Positions 1 through 9,300 are shown, counted from the first letter of the stretch. The stretch: DNA of 64,000 nt from Gordoniibacillus kamchatkensis (GCF_000829455.1 NZ_JXAK01000023.1:1-64000), one strand, 5' to 3'. Notes: a model not told the origin generated them from the letters alone. Translations and numbers: made by a program.

Positions 1-1180
1 GCGCCGCGCGGCTCACGGCGCCGGCAGCGTGGCCGGCGCGGCCGATGCGCTGCAGCGCAGCCGCAGCGCTGCCCGGGGCGTCGATCTGGATGACCAGATC
101 GACGTGGCCGACGTCGATGCCGAGCTCGAGCGACGACGTCGCGACGAGGCAGCGGAGGCGGCCTTCCTTGAGCAGCGTCTCGACCTCGAGCCGCTGCTCG
201 CGGGCGACGCTGCCGTGATGCGCGCGGGCGAAATCGTCGCCGGCCCGCTCGTTCAGCCGCAGCGTCAGCCTTTCGCTCAGCCGCCTGTTGTTGACGAAGA
301 CGAGCGCCGTGCGCGCGTCCGCTTCTTCGATCAGCGCCAGCACGCGCCGCACGAGCGGCGTCCATACCGCGTCTTCGGTCGATTTCGCGGTACGGCCGAG
401 CGGCTCCGGCAAACCGACCCGCAGCGCGTAGCGCTTGTCGCCGAAATGCTCGACGATGCGCACCTCGCGGGGGCGGCCGTCATCGTCCCGGCCGCCGAGG
501 AAGCGGGCGATTCGCTCGATCGGCTTTTGCGTCGCCGACACCCCGATGCGCTGCGGCTCGCGCCCGCACCACGCCACAAGCCGCTCGAGCGTCAGCGACA
601 AGTGCATGCCGCGCTTGTCTCCCGCCACATCGTGGATTTCGTCGACGATCACGCTGCGGACCGTGCGCAGCATATCGCGGGCACGAGGCGAGGTAAGCAG
701 CAAGTATAGCGACTCCGGCGTCGTCACGAGCACGTCCGGCGGCTTGCGCAGCATCGACGCGCGCGTGCTTTGCGCCGTATCGCCCGTGCGCACGCCGACG
801 GTCAAGCCGGGCCAGGCCGCGTTTTGCCCGAGCCGGTCCGCGTGCCCGGCCATCTGTTCGGCAAAGTGCACGACGTGATGGCGAATATCGTTGTTTAGCG
901 CTTTGAGCGGGGTTACGTACAGCACCCGCACGCCCGGCGTCCAGGTGCCCGCTGCAGCTGCAGCTTTGTCGCGCACGATATCGTCCAGACACGGCAACAA
1001 AGCCGCCAGCGTTTTGCCGCTGCCGGTCGGCGAAGAGATCAGCGCGTGCGCGCCGCTGCGGATATGCTCCCACGCTTGCAGCTGGACACCCGTCGGGGTG
1101 CCGAACTGCGCCTCGAACCAAGCGCGAATGACCGGATGAAAGCCGAAGCGTTCCAATCCTGCGGAATTGTCCGTACTCAT
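1..1180 (-). CDS. DEAD/DEAH-box helicase (Lhr-like), 3' end outside window
   Basis: An ATP-dependent superfamily 2 helicase of the large Lhr-like type, probably acting on nucleic acids in repair or RNA metabolism. Read on the minus strand from the ATG at 1178-1180, it stays open for about 393 codons to the window edge. Visible motifs: Walker A SSPTGSGKT near residue 50, the motif Ia region TPLKALNND near 90, TTPES near 150, a DEIHD DEAH-type box near 185, SATQKP (motif III) near 220, and the helicase C-terminal motifs near 330-390 (TSSLELGIDVG, then QRIGRAGH at the edge). A GGAGGGG site lies about 8 bases before the start. The Lhr assignment rests on motif spacing; the diagnostic C-terminal half is not in view. 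Confidence 0.85.
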   Translation of the reverse strand, partial: MSTDNSAGLERFGFHPVIRAWFEAQFGTPTGVQLQAWEHIRSGAHALISSPTGSGKTLAALLPCLDDIVRDKAAAAAGTWTPGVRVLYVTPLKALNNDIRHHVVHFAEQMAGHADRLGQNAAWPGLTVGVRTGDTAQSTRASMLRKPPDVLVTTPESLYLLLTSPRARDMLRTVRSVIVDEIHDVAGDKRGMHLSLTLERLVAWCGREPQRIGVSATQKPIERIARFLGGRDDDGRPREVRIVEHFGDKRYALRVGLPEPLGRTAKSTEDAVWTPLVRRVLALIEEADARTALVFVNNRRLSERLTLRLNERAGDDFARAHHGSVAREQRLEVETLLKEGRLRCLVATSSLELGIDVGHVDLVIQIDAPGSAAAALQRIGRAGHAAGAVSRAA

Positions 1181-1307
1181 CCGTAAAATCCCCTCCGATC
1201 GAACGGTTGCTCTGCTATTTCCATTTTACTACAGGCGGCCGTCTAACCCAACCTGCAGTCCGAGACATTCGGTTGGAACGGACGGAGCCCGCCCGCTTCG
1301 CGCGTCC

Positions 1308-2198
1308 CTAATCGTTTCCGGACAATGCTTGTCGGGCAAAAGCGATCCATTCCCGCGCCGCGAACGACAAATAGCCGTCCTTACGCCATATCATAGCCAA
1401 ATGCCACGGAATCGCCGGGTTCGTAAGCGGAACGATTCGCACCCGGTCTTCGTCCAGCTCGCGGCAGATCGCCTCGGGCAGGAAGGCGACGCCGAGATTG
1501 GCCGCCGCCATCTCGCTGATGAAATCCCACTGCGAGCTTTTGTACACGACGTTAGGCTCAAACCCTAGCCGCGCGCACTCGGCGATGATCCGGTCATGCA
1601 GCGCAAAATTTTCATGGAACAGCAGGAAGGCATCGTCCTTCAGGTCGAGAAGAGACGCTTCGCGGCTTCCGGCGAGCCGGTGCGACGGATGAACGACAAG
1701 CATGAGCCTCTGCTTGACGAACGGGAACGAAGCGAACTGCTCCTCGTTAGTCGGAAGCAAAACGACTCCGATATCCAGTTCCCCAGCCCCGACGTCGGCC
1801 TCGACTTTTTTCGAACCGTCCTCGAACAGCTGCAGCATAATCCCGGGATACTGCTCGCGGAACTGCCCGATCACTTTCGGGAAAAAACTCGCACCGACCA
1901 TCGGCGGCAGTCCGATCCGGATGCGGCCCCGTTTTACCTTCGTTAATTCGTCGAGATGCGACGTCATCTCCTCGAACGACTTGACCATATGCTGGGCTTG
2001 CGTCAGCAAAACCGAGCCGGCATCCGTCAACTCAATGCGTTTGCCGATGCGGTCGAACAATGCGACGCCCAGCTCCTCCTCGAGGTTTTTGATCATTTTG
2101 CTGATCGTCGGCTGCGTAATATAGAGCGCCTGAGCGGCTTTCGTAAAGCTTTTCCACCTGGCCGCCTCGAGAAAATATTGCAAGTGCCGCATATCCAT
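1308..2198 (-). CDS. cidR: LysR-family regulator of the cidAB operon (CidR/YwbI-like)
   Basis: A LysR-type transcription factor. The N-terminal winged helix-turn-helix (residues about 1-60, with SFTKAAQALYITQPTISKMI) is followed by a LysR substrate-binding domain. It is divergent from cidA/cidB, the arrangement of B. subtilis ywbI/ywbHG and staphylococcal cidR/cidABC, so control of that pair is likely. The start is taken at 2198 because an AGGAA site sits 8 bases upstream and the protein then begins MDMRHLQYF as in the family. A longer in-frame ATG at 2219 has no ribosome site and would run into a perfect inverted repeat. The effector is unknown (in Staphylococcus CidR responds to acetate/overflow metabolism). 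Confidence 0.85.
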   Translation of the reverse strand: MDMRHLQYFLEAARWKSFTKAAQALYITQPTISKMIKNLEEELGVALFDRIGKRIELTDAGSVLLTQAQHMVKSFEEMTSHLDELTKVKRGRIRIGLPPMVGASFFPKVIGQFREQYPGIMLQLFEDGSKKVEADVGAGELDIGVVLLPTNEEQFASFPFVKQRLMLVVHPSHRLAGSREASLLDLKDDAFLLFHENFALHDRIIAECARLGFEPNVVYKSSQWDFISEMAAANLGVAFLPEAICRELDEDRVRIVPLTNPAIPWHLAMIWRKDGYLSFAAREWIAFARQALSGND

Positions 2199-2213
2199 AC
2201 GTTGGTTCCTGCT

Positions 2214-2267
2214 TTCCATAGACAGATGGCATGAAAAACATTCTATATATGTATTTTACCTATGGAA
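2214..2267. promoter_or_regulatory. Divergent cidR-cidA control region with 8-bp inverted repeat
   Basis: TTCCATAG at 2214-2221 is mirrored exactly by CTATGGAA at 2260-2267, with an AT-rich centre. It lies between the LysR gene and cidA, where an autoregulatory LysR operator is expected. The spacing (38 bases between half-sites) suits binding of a tetramer to separate sites. The assignment as operator is inferred. Confidence 0.4.
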
Positions 2268-2306
2268 GAAGCCGCTGTACACTTTCAATGAGAAAGGGGG
2301 GGCGGC

Positions 2307-2681
2307 GTGAAGAAAGCGTTCAACACAATCGTTCAAATTTTCGTTTTTATATTGATCTCGTGGGCTATGAACAAGCTTGTCCTCTGGCTGCGTCTTCCCG
2401 TTCCGGGCAGCATTGCGGGCATGTTGGCCGTTTTTGTTTTGCTGCAGACGAAAGTGCTGCGCCGCGAGTGGCTCGAAGCCGGCTCCGGCTGGCTGACCGC
2501 CGAGATGCTGCTGTTTTTCATTCCGCCTGCCGTCGGCATCGTCTCGTACCGCAGCCTGCTGCTCAGCAGCGGAGTGCAGATCGTGCTGGTCGTTGCGCTA
2601 GGGACGGTGGTCGTTATGATGTGCAGCGGACTCGTTGCGCAAAGCATCGCCAAAAGGAAGGAGGGGGCGCGTCCGTCATGA
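2307..2681 (+). CDS. cidA: CidA/LrgA-family holin-like membrane protein
   Basis: A 124-residue integral membrane protein of the CidA/LrgA family (holin-like, linked to control of murein hydrolase activity and to pyruvate/overflow metabolite handling in Staphylococcus and Bacillus). Four hydrophobic helices span most of the chain, and the family signature around LRLPVPGSIAGMLAVF sits near residues 30-45. It starts at GTG 2307 behind an AAAGGGGGGG site. The last codons overlap the next gene (ATGA at 2678-2681), so it is translationally coupled to cidB. It is divergent from the LysR regulator. Confidence 0.9.
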   Translation: MKKAFNTIVQIFVFILISWAMNKLVLWLRLPVPGSIAGMLAVFVLLQTKVLRREWLEAGSGWLTAEMLLFFIPPAVGIVSYRSLLLSSGVQIVLVVALGTVVVMMCSGLVAQSIAKRKEGARPS

Positions 2682-3379
2682 TCGAAGCGGCAAGCTTGTT
2701 CGGCACCATACTCATTTATATGTTGTCCAAGCGGCTTTACCGGCGCAAACCGTTATTGCTATTATCGCCTCTTATTACTACGCCGGCGGCACTCGTAATT
2801 TTGCTCGTTACGACGGGCACGCCGTTCGGTTCGTACAATGCCGGCGCTCACTGGCTGTCCGATATGCTCGGGCCGGCCACCGTCGCTTTTGCCGTTCCGT
2901 TATCCAAACATTTTGACCTGATCAAAAAGCACGCAGCCGAAATATTGGCCAGCGTGCTGGCCGGTTCTGCCGCGGCTGTCGCCTCTTCGTTTTGGATGGC
3001 CGAAGCGCTGCATTTGAACAAGCAGCTCATCTACAGCCTGCTTCCGCATTCGGTCACTACGCCGATTGCGATGAACGTGTCCGAGACGATTGGCGGCATT
3101 CCGACGATCACCGCCGTCGCCGTCATGATGACCGGCATTTTCGGATCGGTTGCCGGGCCTGCCGTCATTCGGCTGTGCAACATCCGGGGCGACATCGCCC
3201 GCGGCATATTGCTCGGCACGAGCTCGCACGGGGCGGGCACGTCCAAGGCGTTCGAATTCAGCAGCGTCTCCGGAACGGTCTCGAGCATTTCGATGATTCT
3301 TGCCGCAGTCGTTACGCTTGCCATAACGCCGTGGATTTTGGCGCCGCTGCACCTATTTCTATCCGGTGGACCCGGATAA
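2678..3379 (+). CDS. cidB: CidB/LrgB-family membrane protein
   Basis: A 233-residue LrgB-family multi-pass membrane protein, partner of CidA. It carries the family segments PLLLLSPLITTPAAL, FGSYNAGAHWLSDMLGPATVA and the conserved GTSSHGAGTSKAFE near the C-terminus. The ATG at 2678 overlaps the cidA stop. The pair is thought to modulate programmed lysis and to move pyruvate or related metabolites. No terminator is obvious; the 3' end overlaps a small convergent gene by 21 bases. Confidence 0.9.
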   Translation: MIEAASLFGTILIYMLSKRLYRRKPLLLLSPLITTPAALVILLVTTGTPFGSYNAGAHWLSDMLGPATVAFAVPLSKHFDLIKKHAAEILASVLAGSAAAVASSFWMAEALHLNKQLIYSLLPHSVTTPIAMNVSETIGGIPTITAVAVMMTGIFGSVAGPAVIRLCNIRGDIARGILLGTSSHGAGTSKAFEFSSVSGTVSSISMILAAVVTLAITPWILAPLHLFLSGGPG

Positions 3380-3619
3380 CGCTTTTTCCGCGACGTAACG
3401 GTCTCTCTTCTTGACATAGATATCGTATTGAGTGTTATAACCGATTCCACCGGCTGACCCAAAAGGCTCCATGTTTTTTATTCTTGTTCGGTATGAAATA
3501 TCATTTGTGCTTAATTGATATGTAGCTTTATAGTATTCGTCCAGGTTAAATAACGTGGTAACTCTATATTTATGTTTCGAGAAAATATAAAGGAAAAGAT
3601 CGACAAAAAGACCTTCCAT
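3359..3619 (-). CDS. Small protein of unknown function (86 aa)
   Basis: I do not recognise this protein. It has a textbook ribosome site (GGAGGTGG, 4 bases before ATG 3617-3619), which favours a real gene over the longer in-frame start at 3655. The sequence is rich in Tyr, Lys and Asn, with a hydrophobic N-terminus (VDLFLYIFS) and no cysteines. Base use is more AT-rich than in the neighbours, suggesting a foreign origin. Its 3' end overlaps the last 21 bases of cidB in the convergent direction. Confidence 0.5.
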   Translation of the reverse strand: MEGLFVDLFLYIFSKHKYRVTTLFNLDEYYKATYQLSTNDISYRTRIKNMEPFGSAGGIGYNTQYDIYVKKRDRYVAEKALSGSTG

Positions 3620-4062
3620 AATTCCACCTCCACAACGATAGAGACGATCTAGCAAGGGCGGGGATTAGCGCCACGCGTCGCTGCATCTCGGGAAAAGCGG
3701 CGTAGGATGCCCACTCCAGGGTCACAGAGCGAATTTGTCGTTTGGGTGTTGGGAAATCAAACATGACTACCTGACAGTCACCGCCGTAAATGAAAATGGT
3801 TCGACCTCCGTATGCTTTTTCCAGACTCGAGGGGCATTTTCGAATAAATAGCGCCTAAGGTCGCTAATTGGAGAACATGGTGACGCTGTTTCGGCGGCCA
3901 AAAGGGAAATTTGCGATGGTAGAGACTACGTTGACTATGTTTACGACAATTGTTCGCTCGATACGGAACAACTGGTCTCTAGGCACGGTTTGCGAACTTT
4001 TATGCCGTAATAGTGCAACAAATGACTCAAATCAGCGACTTTGCGGCTTAACGGAACACATA
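3620..4062. other. Intergenic stretch without recognisable gene
   Basis: About 440 bases between the small protein and the gerE terminator. Short open frames occur on both strands but have no ribosome sites or recognisable sequence. I see no RNA gene here. Confidence 0.4.
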
Positions 4063-4103
4063 AAAGCCCCCGCGCCTGCTACTGGCAGACACGAAGGCTG
4101 TCG
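4063..4103 (-). terminator. Probable terminator of gerE
   Basis: On the minus strand an imperfect GC-rich hairpin (AGCC...CTGCC, loop, GCAG...GGCT) ends in TTTTA, just downstream of gerE. Confidence 0.5.
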
Positions 4104-4125
4104 CGGATTCAAAGGCTGACAGAGG

Positions 4126-4350
4126 TCAGATTTTCAGCTCCCCAAGCTTGATCAGCTCGACAACTGCTTGTGAACGACCTTTGACGTTCAGCTTCTGCAT
4201 GACATTGCTAATATGGTTTCTAACAGTCTTCTCACTGATAAAGAGTTGCTGTGCAATGTCTTTTGTCGTTTTGTCCTGGACCAGCAGTTCGAAGACCTCG
4301 CGCTCGCGGTTCGTCAGCAAGAATTTGCTGTTATGGTCGCTGCCCTTCAA
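4126..4350 (-). CDS. gerE: Late sporulation regulator GerE
   Basis: GerE is a small LuxR-type DNA-binding protein that adjusts the last wave of mother-cell transcription (coat genes) late in sporulation. At 74 residues the protein has exactly the length of B. subtilis GerE and consists only of the helix-turn-helix domain: LTNREREVFELL, then TTKDIAQQLFISEKTVRNHI as the recognition helix region, and a C-terminal dimer helix ending GRSQAVVELIKLGEL. It has no receiver domain, which excludes ordinary response regulators. It starts at TTG 4348-4350 behind AAGGAGGGG. In B. subtilis it is transcribed by sigma-K; a fitting promoter lies upstream. Confidence 0.93.
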   Translation of the reverse strand: MKGSDHNSKFLLTNREREVFELLVQDKTTKDIAQQLFISEKTVRNHISNVMQKLNVKGRSQAVVELIKLGELKI

Positions 4351-4412
4351 TTTGTCACCCCTCCTTGCCCGAGTATTTTTATGTTACAAGGTATAGGGAT
4401 ACAGTCAAATTC

Positions 4413-4441
4413 ATTGTATGAGCGGCGATTGTCAAGGGTGC
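4413..4441 (-). promoter_or_regulatory. Candidate sigma-K/sigma-E type promoter of gerE
   Basis: On the minus strand GCACC is followed after 16 bases by CATACAAT, matching the mother-cell sigma pattern (AC near -35, CATAnnnT near -10). It lies about 63 bases before the gerE start codon. Confidence 0.4.
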
Positions 4442-4860
4442 GGTGACGAGGAAAAATGGGCTGCAAGCGGCATTTAACGGCACATGTGCTTTTCTTCTGC
4501 TGAAGGTGCCAATAAGGCGAAGCCGCCCCCTGTTTTACGGCGAAACAGACGACTCGGGGATTAGGCTGCGACAAAATTTTGATTCTGCTACCCGAAACGG
4601 CCAATTTATCGCGTCAAGCGATATTGCACCGAAAACAGGGGCCGTATGAGCTCAGGAGCCAACGCATTCTGCAAGAACGCTGTTCCGAAGCCCACGCGGC
4701 CCTCCCGCAATTTGTTAACGATGCTCGCCGGGTGCAATACACTCTGTTCAAGAGTGCGCCTTTAATGGAATCGAATCTGTCTTCGCTGCGGCCGCAAGGA
4801 ATTCCAGTTTTTATAGTATCTCACAAGGAAGGCTACCTTTTCGTGGGATTAATAGGAACG
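4442..4860. other. Intergenic stretch without recognisable gene
   Basis: Open frames here (for example 4579-4887 plus) have no ribosome site and no recognisable sequence. The region sits inside the AT-richer patch and may be decayed DNA. Confidence 0.35.
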
Positions 4861-4861
4861 T

Positions 4862-4890
4862 TTGATCACATTCTGAAATTAGAGTAAGAT
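4862..4890 (+). promoter_or_regulatory. Promoter of the holin-like toxin mRNA
   Basis: TTGATC (4862-4867), 17 bases, then TAAGAT (4885-4890): an acceptable sigma-A promoter about 58 bases before the toxin start codon. Confidence 0.4.
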
Positions 4891-4947
4891 ACATTTTTAC
4901 AATTGAACCTGGGTAGGCATGGTTTCCCTTCGAAAAGAGGTGAAGCC

Positions 4948-5175
4948 ATGGAAGGTAAAGATGCAATCCTCATCATGATCGCTTTTTCAACATTTGTCGT
5001 TGCTCTATTAACCTACATCGCGAATAATCAAGAGAAAGTAAAAACCCACCCTAAGGTTGACCGCCGAAGGTGGGTTTTTGTTCCATTCATCAACTTGAAG
5101 GGGCATCCCGTCCAAGCCAATTGTATAGGCCGAGTGTTCGCCGCACTCGGTCTTTCTAATGCGATTTTAACATAG
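4948..5175 (+). CDS. Holin-like membrane toxin of a type I toxin-antitoxin system
   Basis: A 75-residue peptide resembling the putative holin-like toxins of Bacillales (TxpA/Hol_Tox type). It has one N-terminal transmembrane helix (ILIMIAFSTFVVALLTYI) followed by a charged tail. The start is fixed by AAGAGGTGAAGCC before ATG 4948-4950. The C-terminal half is translated from a sequence that is also a strong hairpin (5041-5079), usual for these loci where the 3' part overlaps an antisense RNA. Toxicity would arise by membrane damage when the antitoxin RNA is lost. The call rests on the short helix-plus-basic-tail form, the hairpins and the opposing promoter. Confidence 0.6.
   Translation: MEGKDAILIMIAFSTFVVALLTYIANNQEKVKTHPKVDRRRWVFVPFINLKGHPVQANCIGRVFAALGLSNAILT
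5041..5079. terminator. Bidirectional hairpin inside the toxin-antitoxin locus
   Basis: AAAACCCACC...GGTGGGTTTTTG forms a long stem, with A-runs and T-runs on both flanks, so it can terminate on either strand. On the minus strand it would end the antisense RNA. Confidence 0.65.
5129..5157 (+). terminator. Terminator of the toxin mRNA
   Basis: CCGAGTG, short loop, CACTCGG followed by TCTTTCT. It lies within the 3' end of the toxin reading frame. Confidence 0.5.
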
Positions 5176-5193
5176 GTGATGCGGTTTCAACAA
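5164..5193 (-). promoter_or_regulatory. Promoter of the antisense RNA
   Basis: On the minus strand TTGTTG, 18 bases, TAAAAT with an extended -10 TG (TGTTAAAAT). It points into the toxin gene from its 3' side and overlaps the toxin stop codon region. Confidence 0.45.
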
Positions 5194-5199
5194 GCGGGT

Positions 5200-5575
5200 T
5201 GACAACCAACCGTTTGATCATCATCCGACATGTTTAAAAGTGATTTCTTCAAGCTCGTTTCCTAAACGTTGAACGGAATGCAACCTTGAGCTTTGGGCCG
5301 CAATAGCCCGCCTACCGGCAAGCGCAGCGCTCCAACTCGAGCCCGCCACGGCCTTAAACCTCTCTATCTTCTCCCTTCGCAATCGGACTATCCTCGTACG
5401 AGATCCAATCGCTCCGGCTTCTGTGGCCGGGTCAAGTCGAACGGGACGCCAAGAAAAAGGCCAAGTGAAGCAAGGTAACATCCGGAAGGATGGATGGGCT
5501 GTAACGCTGTTGTTTGCAGATTGTTGAATGGTTGATTGAAGTGTTGTGTATTTCGAGCCAGGGGATTATCAAATA
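5200..5575. other. Intergenic stretch without recognisable gene
   Basis: Open frames on both strands (5221-5481 minus, 5293-5478 plus) lack ribosome sites and resemble nothing I know. The stretch may be decayed. Confidence 0.35.
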
Positions 5576-6292
5576 CTAGCTTGTTGCCCTCCCCACATAC
5601 GGATAAATCGGATCTCTTAATTCGAAGTCATACGTATTTCCATTCACGATGCCAACAACTTTCTCGCTATCATAAAGATCTAATAAAAATCCAGCCATTT
5701 CTTTTGCGGTATGAAATTTGGGAACTACTCCTTCATAACGAAACGCATCCAAGTCCAAAGCGCTTTTAATAAATTCAGTCGCAGTTGCAGCAGGAGCCAA
5801 GACTTTTACTTGCATGGCGGCTCCTTTTTCTTTCAATTCTTGCGCTATACCTTCTGTAAAGGCACTTACATAAAATTTTGTCGCGCAGTAGGCCACAGAA
5901 TTGCCGACAATTTGGTATCCTCCTCCCGAAGAAATATTGATGATTTGCACCCCTTCAACATTTGCATAATCACGCACATAGAGAGAAGTCAGAACGGTTA
6001 AGGCTTCAATATTCAAGTGAAGCATCGCCGTAACTTTATTTAAATTTTGTTCCAGAACGGAAGCAAAGCTTCCAGATCCGGCATTATTAATCCAGGTTTC
6101 GATCCGATAATCCTGAAGACTTTCGTAGAATTTATAAACATTCGCAGTAGCGGATAAGTCACCCGTTCGAATGACAACATCCAGATCTGGGTTAAGGTCA
6201 GCCACTTTTGCTTTTAACTTTTCCAATTTTTCCGTTCTGCGGGCGGCTAAGATTAAGTTTTTTCCGCGAGCCGCAGCTGCCGGCGTACAGCT
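5576..6292 (-). pseudogene. Short-chain dehydrogenase/reductase, N-terminus lost
   Basis: The frame is open from a stop at 6293-6295 down to 5576 and encodes most of an NAD(P)-dependent SDR. It begins near the second beta strand (KNLILAARR), has the NNAG motif, the catalytic Ser in IINISSGGG and the YxxxK pair (AYCATK), and continues to a normal C-terminus. The glycine-rich TGxxxGxG nucleotide-binding segment, normally the first 30 or so residues, is absent. The upstream bases belong to a rhodanese fragment. The internal TTG at 6226 could start a shorter chain but would lack the cofactor site. The product is therefore probably inactive, a relic of a deletion. Confidence 0.75.
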
Positions 6293-6342
6293 TCACGTTC
6301 GTAAAGCCGGCTTCGTCCAAAGCCAGCACGTCGGGCTTTTTG
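6272..6342 (-). pseudogene. Rhodanese (sulfurtransferase) remnant
   Basis: Directly after the RND pump stop, the minus strand reads KKPDVLALDEAGFTNVKLY and then AGS, the C-terminal motif of thiosulfate/3-mercaptopyruvate sulfurtransferases. There is no start and the catalytic CRxG loop is missing. The reading breaks into the SDR fragment within a few codons. It marks one side of a deletion junction. Confidence 0.55.
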
Positions 6343-9300
6343 CTACTCCGTTTGCAGATAGCGGGCGGCTACCCGCGCGGACACTTTGGGACTGCATATC
6401 CAATCGTATATGACCGGGATGATCAGCAGGCTGATCAGCGTGGAGCTGATCATGCCGCATACGACGACGATGCCCAGCGACCGCGAAATGACGGCATCGC
6501 TATTACCCAGGAAAATTAAGGGCAGCAGGGTCAGAACGGTCGTCACCGCCGTCATCAGCACCGGACGCACCCTCGACGCTGCGCCTTGCAGGATCGCTTC
6601 CTGTGCAGCTAAGCCGCCGGCCAAGTTGCGCTCGATTTTATCGACCAGCACGATGCCGTTGGTTGCTGCGATTCCGGAAAGCATGAGCAGTCCGACCAGC
6701 GAGGCCAGGTTCCACTCGCCTCCGGTAGCGGCCATGCCGACGACTGAGCCGGTATAAGCGAAAGGAATGCAGATCAATACGGTCAGCGGCGCCCGCCAGC
6801 CTTTGAAGACGAGGCTCAGGATGAAGAGGACGAGCAGGCAGGATACGGCCAAAGCGATTCCCGTTTCATAAATCATCTGATCCACCTGTGCGGAAATTCC
6901 GTTGATGCTGTGCCTAATTCCTGCAGGCAGAGGCAAGCCGTCGACCAAATCTTTCACTTGTCCGGCAATCTTCTCTACATCCCTCGCGGTAATATTTGCC
7001 GTAACGACGGAGAAGGGGCGCCCTTCGCGTGTCTGAATGACGGACGGGGCGCTCGCAGGGCTTAAAGACGCAAGCTCGTTCAGCCGGAACGTCCGGCCGT
7101 CGCGCCCTTGGAACGTTTCTTGCCCGAGCAGCGTCAAAATTTGCGTCTGCGGATCGGCCGCGGCGGGTGAACCGCCGGCAAGTGCAAACTTGTCGGTATG
7201 GATGGCAAGCGGGACCGTTTCCTTATGCCCCGCGTTTACATCGATTCGCGCCCCTTCGGACAAATAGATCCGAATCCGCTCGTACACATCTTCCGGCCGG
7301 ATTCCCGCCTTGTCCAATGCCGCGCGGTCGAGCGCGAGCCGGAAGCGGGGGAGTGCTTCTTTATCATTGACAGCGCCGGCCACGCTCAGCCCCTGAATAT
7401 GCTGCAGCTTGCTTCGGATGAGCCGGGCCGCGGCGTCGAGCGCCGCGGCGTCGGCTCCGGAAAGCTCGATTTTGAGCTGCGAATCGTCGCCGGCAATATT
7501 TTGATTCGTTACCGTCACTGCCGCACTTCCCGCGAGGCCGGCAAGCTGAGTTTGCAATTGATCGATGACGGTCTGAAGCTCGGCGCCGTTCGTAACCGAG
7601 ATTGCAATATTGGCGACACTTTCGCTCTGGATCCAGCCTCCGCCGGCATCGAACACATCGTCAAATTGTGGGGTGAAGGAAGAACCGAGAACGGAAGAGA
7701 ACGAGGCGATGTCCTTGTTCGGCTTCAAAGCCTGCTCCATCCGTTTCACCGCAGCGTCTAGTTGCGTCAAGGCAGTCCCCTCCGGGAACTCCAGCTGCAC
7801 GTTGATTTGGCCGGACCGGTTGGCCGGCAAAAAATTAACGGGCAAGAGCCATGCGCCTACGCCCGATAAAACAAATAAAAGGACGCATACGGCGATGACC
7901 GCTCTTCTTCTCCGGAACGCTCCGCTTAACAGTTTTCGCGCAATGGGCTCGATGGAAAGCGCCGAATCGTTCGCCCGTCTTCCATACCCTAGACAATAAA
8001 AAGCGGGGACGACAAAAACGGCGACGAGCAGCGACGTCAGCAGCGCAATGACGATGGACCAAGCGAACCCGGAGAAAGCGGCGCCGATCATGCCTCGGAC
8101 GAATGCAATCGGGATGTAGACGGCAACGGTTGTCGCCGTGGAGGAGGCGATGGCGGGAATCATTTCGCCCGCAGCTTCCGCGATGAGGGCCGAGGTCGCT
8201 CGCCCGTGCGATTCCCGGATTTTGCGGTGAATATTGTCGAGGACGACGATCGTATCGTCAATCACTCTGCCCATGGCTACGATCAGACCGGATACGGTCA
8301 GGATGTTCAAGCTGATGCCCATCGCGTGAAGCAGTCCCGTTGCAGCTGTCAGGCAGACCGGAAGCGATAGGGCAATAAGCGCTGTAGACCGGACGTTCCG
8401 GAAAAAGAGAAAGACGCAGGCCATCGACAGCAGGCAGCCGAGCAGCCCTTCCTTAACGAGGCCGTACAAAGAGGCTCTAACTTGCTCGCCTTGGTCGAAC
8501 AGCACGGACAGCTTGATATCTCCCGTCTTTACGCCGGGGACGTCCTGAATCCGGCTGCGAACGTTGTGCGAAACTTCGGTAATGCCCGCGGACGGCGTTT
8601 TCAGCACGTCGAAAAATACGCTGGCCGCCCCGTCGGTCCGGGTAATCGTCTGCACATCGAGCATCGACTCCGACAAGTCGGCGACGGCGGAAAGAGGAAC
8701 GGTATGTCCATCCGCGGCGCGGACCGGGAGCTGCTTGAGCTCCTGTTCGCTAATAGTCAGGCCGGGGACTTGCAGGGGAATCGTTACCCGGCTGTTCGCA
8801 ATGCTGCCCTGCATCCACGTCGATTGAATGCCGGTAAGCGATTGCTTCACATCGTCGACCGTTATGCCGTTTTTACCGAGGTCTGCCATCCGGAGCGTGA
8901 GGGCGTAACCGTATTTTGCCGCGCCGGTTGCGCGAACATCGCTTACTCCCGGCAAACTTTTCAGCTCGGCGGCGATTTGCGCCTGAACCGTTGTGCGCAA
9001 AGCGGCTTCTTCCATTTTCCCCGAAGGACTCGTCAAACTTAGCTTTATGACCGGAAAAGAGCTTGAGCTTACTCTCGTTACCGATGGCTTGCCGACGCCG
9101 ACCGGCAAAGAAACGCGATCCAATGCGCGGGTTACGTCGCTCTCCGCACGGCGCATATCGAAGTCGAACGGAAAATGAAGGCCGATCAGGAGCCCGCCGT
9201 CAAAACTGTTCGTTTCCATCGATTCCAAGCCATCGACTTTACGGACAGCGTCTTCGAAGGGCCCGAGGACGGACGCCTGAATTTGTTCCGCTTCATAATC

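Larger units (their letters stand above)
5035..5158 (-). ncRNA. Candidate antisense antitoxin RNA (RatA-like)
   Basis: An inferred transcript of about 125 nt opposing the 3' half of the toxin gene. It would start near 5157 from the promoter at 5164-5193, begin with the hairpin at 5129-5157, and end at the hairpin at 5041-5079, which on this strand is followed by TTTTTAC. The layout (convergent, 3' overlap, shared bidirectional hairpin) matches txpA/ratA of B. subtilis. It is not shown to be transcribed. Confidence 0.45.

Noticed and set aside
29-709. Long plus-strand open frame at the window start
   Set aside because: It is antisense to the helicase, whose motifs (SSPTGSGKT, DEIHD, SATQKP) are plain on the minus strand; GC-rich codons keep the opposite frame open.
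4126-4350. LuxR-type response regulator
   Set aside because: The protein is only the 74-residue HTH domain and matches GerE over its whole length.
4579-4887. Plus-strand 102-residue frame before the toxin gene
   Set aside because: No ribosome site; the toxin promoter lies inside its 3' end; sequence looks random.
5221-5481. Minus-strand 86-residue frame
   Set aside because: No ribosome site, unusual composition, no family I recognise.
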